A stretch of 5,907 bases of DNA from Haloferacaceae archaeon PL-Br10_E2g29 (GTDB lineage: Archaea > Halobacteriota > Halobacteria > Halobacteriales > Haloferacaceae). The position numbers were made by a program, and so were the translations under genes. The DNA lies in NCBI GenBank assembly GCA_001563965.1, contig LKMS01000100.1, positions 1-5,907 on the forward strand. Direction: 5' to 3'. This document shows positions 5,248 through 5,907 of this stretch, piece after piece. Below the pieces are notes generated by a model. That model did no database searches. It was not told where the DNA came from and saw nothing but the letters and a program-made list of their open reading frames with translations. Position 1 is the first letter of the stretch, and each line of letters starts with the position of its first letter.

Positions 5248-5907
5248 TTAGGTCGCCGACCGCTTGTTGTCGACCCACCGTTTGACGAACGGCCCAAAGA
5301 GGATCAAAAAGATCGTAAGCGTCAGAAACGGTGCGAGCAGACGTTGTCCGGGGTCGATGAAGATCGAGTACGAACCAACAATTGGAAAGTCAGAGCTACC
5401 GAGCAGGAGCGACCGCCAGAAGTTGTCCTCAGCAATGTCTCCGAGGACGACGCCGAGTACGAACGCGATAATCGAGTAGTTGTACTTGACCATATAGAAG
5501 CCAATAATCCCGAACAGCACCAGTGACAGTACATCAATAATTCTGAAATCAAGCACCCAGGTTCCAAGGAACGAGAGGACGATGACAAACGGAATAATGT
5601 AGTCCGTATCAATCTTGGTGAGCAACCCGAGTTTAGTCACCATCGTGAGTCCGAAGATGAGGATGATGATGTTGCCGACGAGCAACGCCAACAACATGAT
5701 GTACGTCGTCTGCAGTTCACCACTCGCTTCGAACATCCCCCGTCCGGGGTTGATTCCGTGCATCAGCAGCCCACCGATGAGGATCGCTGTCGAGGAACTA
5801 CCCGGAATACCAAACGCGATCGCCGGAACAATCGAGCCAGCGACCGTGCCGTTATTCGACGCTTCAGAAGCGATAACACCCTCTTCGTTCCCCTCACCGA
5901 ACGTCTC
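5248..5907 (-). CDS. tctA: TctA-type permease of a tripartite tricarboxylate transporter, C-terminal part
   Basis: The last 219 residues of a TctA-family permease, the large membrane subunit of tripartite tricarboxylate transporters. These import citrate-like carboxylates with the small membrane subunit TctB and the solute-binding protein TctC. The frame is open to the right edge and ends at TAA 5250-5248; the ATG at 5763 is internal because family sequence continues upstream of it. The clearest signature spans visible residues 32-59: FGIPGSSSTA (32-41), then an HG.NPG segment (50-55). It is preceded by EGVIASEASNNG (9-20), matching the family's EGV.APEAANN region but with Ser where Pro is usual. 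LGDIAEDNFWRSLLLGSSD (155-173) matches the family's late conserved region. Full-length members have about 500 residues, so more than half lies outside the window. Neither tctB nor tctC is downstream; they would have to be upstream or elsewhere. The actual substrate is unknown. Confidence 0.9.
   Translation of the reverse strand, partial: ETFGEGNEEGVIASEASNNGTVAGSIVPAIAFGIPGSSSTAILIGGLLMHGINPGRGMFEASGELQTTYIMLLALLVGNIIILIFGLTMVTKLGLLTKIDTDYIIPFVIVLSFLGTWVLDFRIIDVLSLVLFGIIGFYMVKYNYSIIAFVLGVVLGDIAEDNFWRSLLLGSSDFPIVGSYSIFIDPGQRLLAPFLTLTIFLILFGPFVKRWVDNKRSAT

Overview
The window reads as chromosomal DNA of a haloarchaeon (class Halobacteria). The proteins are rich in Asp and Glu. The small genes have TATA-like boxes about 27 bases before the start codon and no Shine-Dalgarno sequence, which is the leaderless arrangement. 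Several families are typical of this group: AglB, a HEWD-motif small protein and a rubrerythrin-like zinc-ribbon protein. No tRNA, rRNA, CRISPR array or intact insertion sequence was seen.

Left part (1-2191, + strand): the C-terminal part of aglB, the archaeal oligosaccharyltransferase, enters from the left edge. It is followed after 142 bases by a complete DUF368 membrane protein. Bacterial DUF368 proteins have been linked to returning undecaprenyl phosphate across the membrane. The pairing therefore suggests a lipid-carrier recycling step for N-glycosylation, which I consider the most interesting biology here.

Middle part (2192-3535): a cluster of small and soluble proteins. A 51-residue four-cysteine protein (minus strand, 2295-2450) and a 56-residue HEWD-motif protein (plus strand, 2652-2822) are transcribed divergently from a 201-base spacer with a TATA-like box for each. 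An 11-base perfect inverted repeat brackets the HEWD box. The HEWD gene converges, with an 8-base gap, on a HAD-superfamily phosphatase of the archaeal phosphoglycolate phosphatase type (minus strand). That phosphatase most likely starts at 3493.

Right part (3536-5907, minus strand): a 258-base spacer with several short hairpins, then an MFS transporter, then the C-terminal part of a TctA-type permease running off the right edge. A hairpin plus T5 right after tctA looks like a terminator, and a 13-base palindrome lies between tctA and the MFS gene. Sample lines from this part are 45-50% G+C, against 63-70% further left, so the transport genes may have a different origin.
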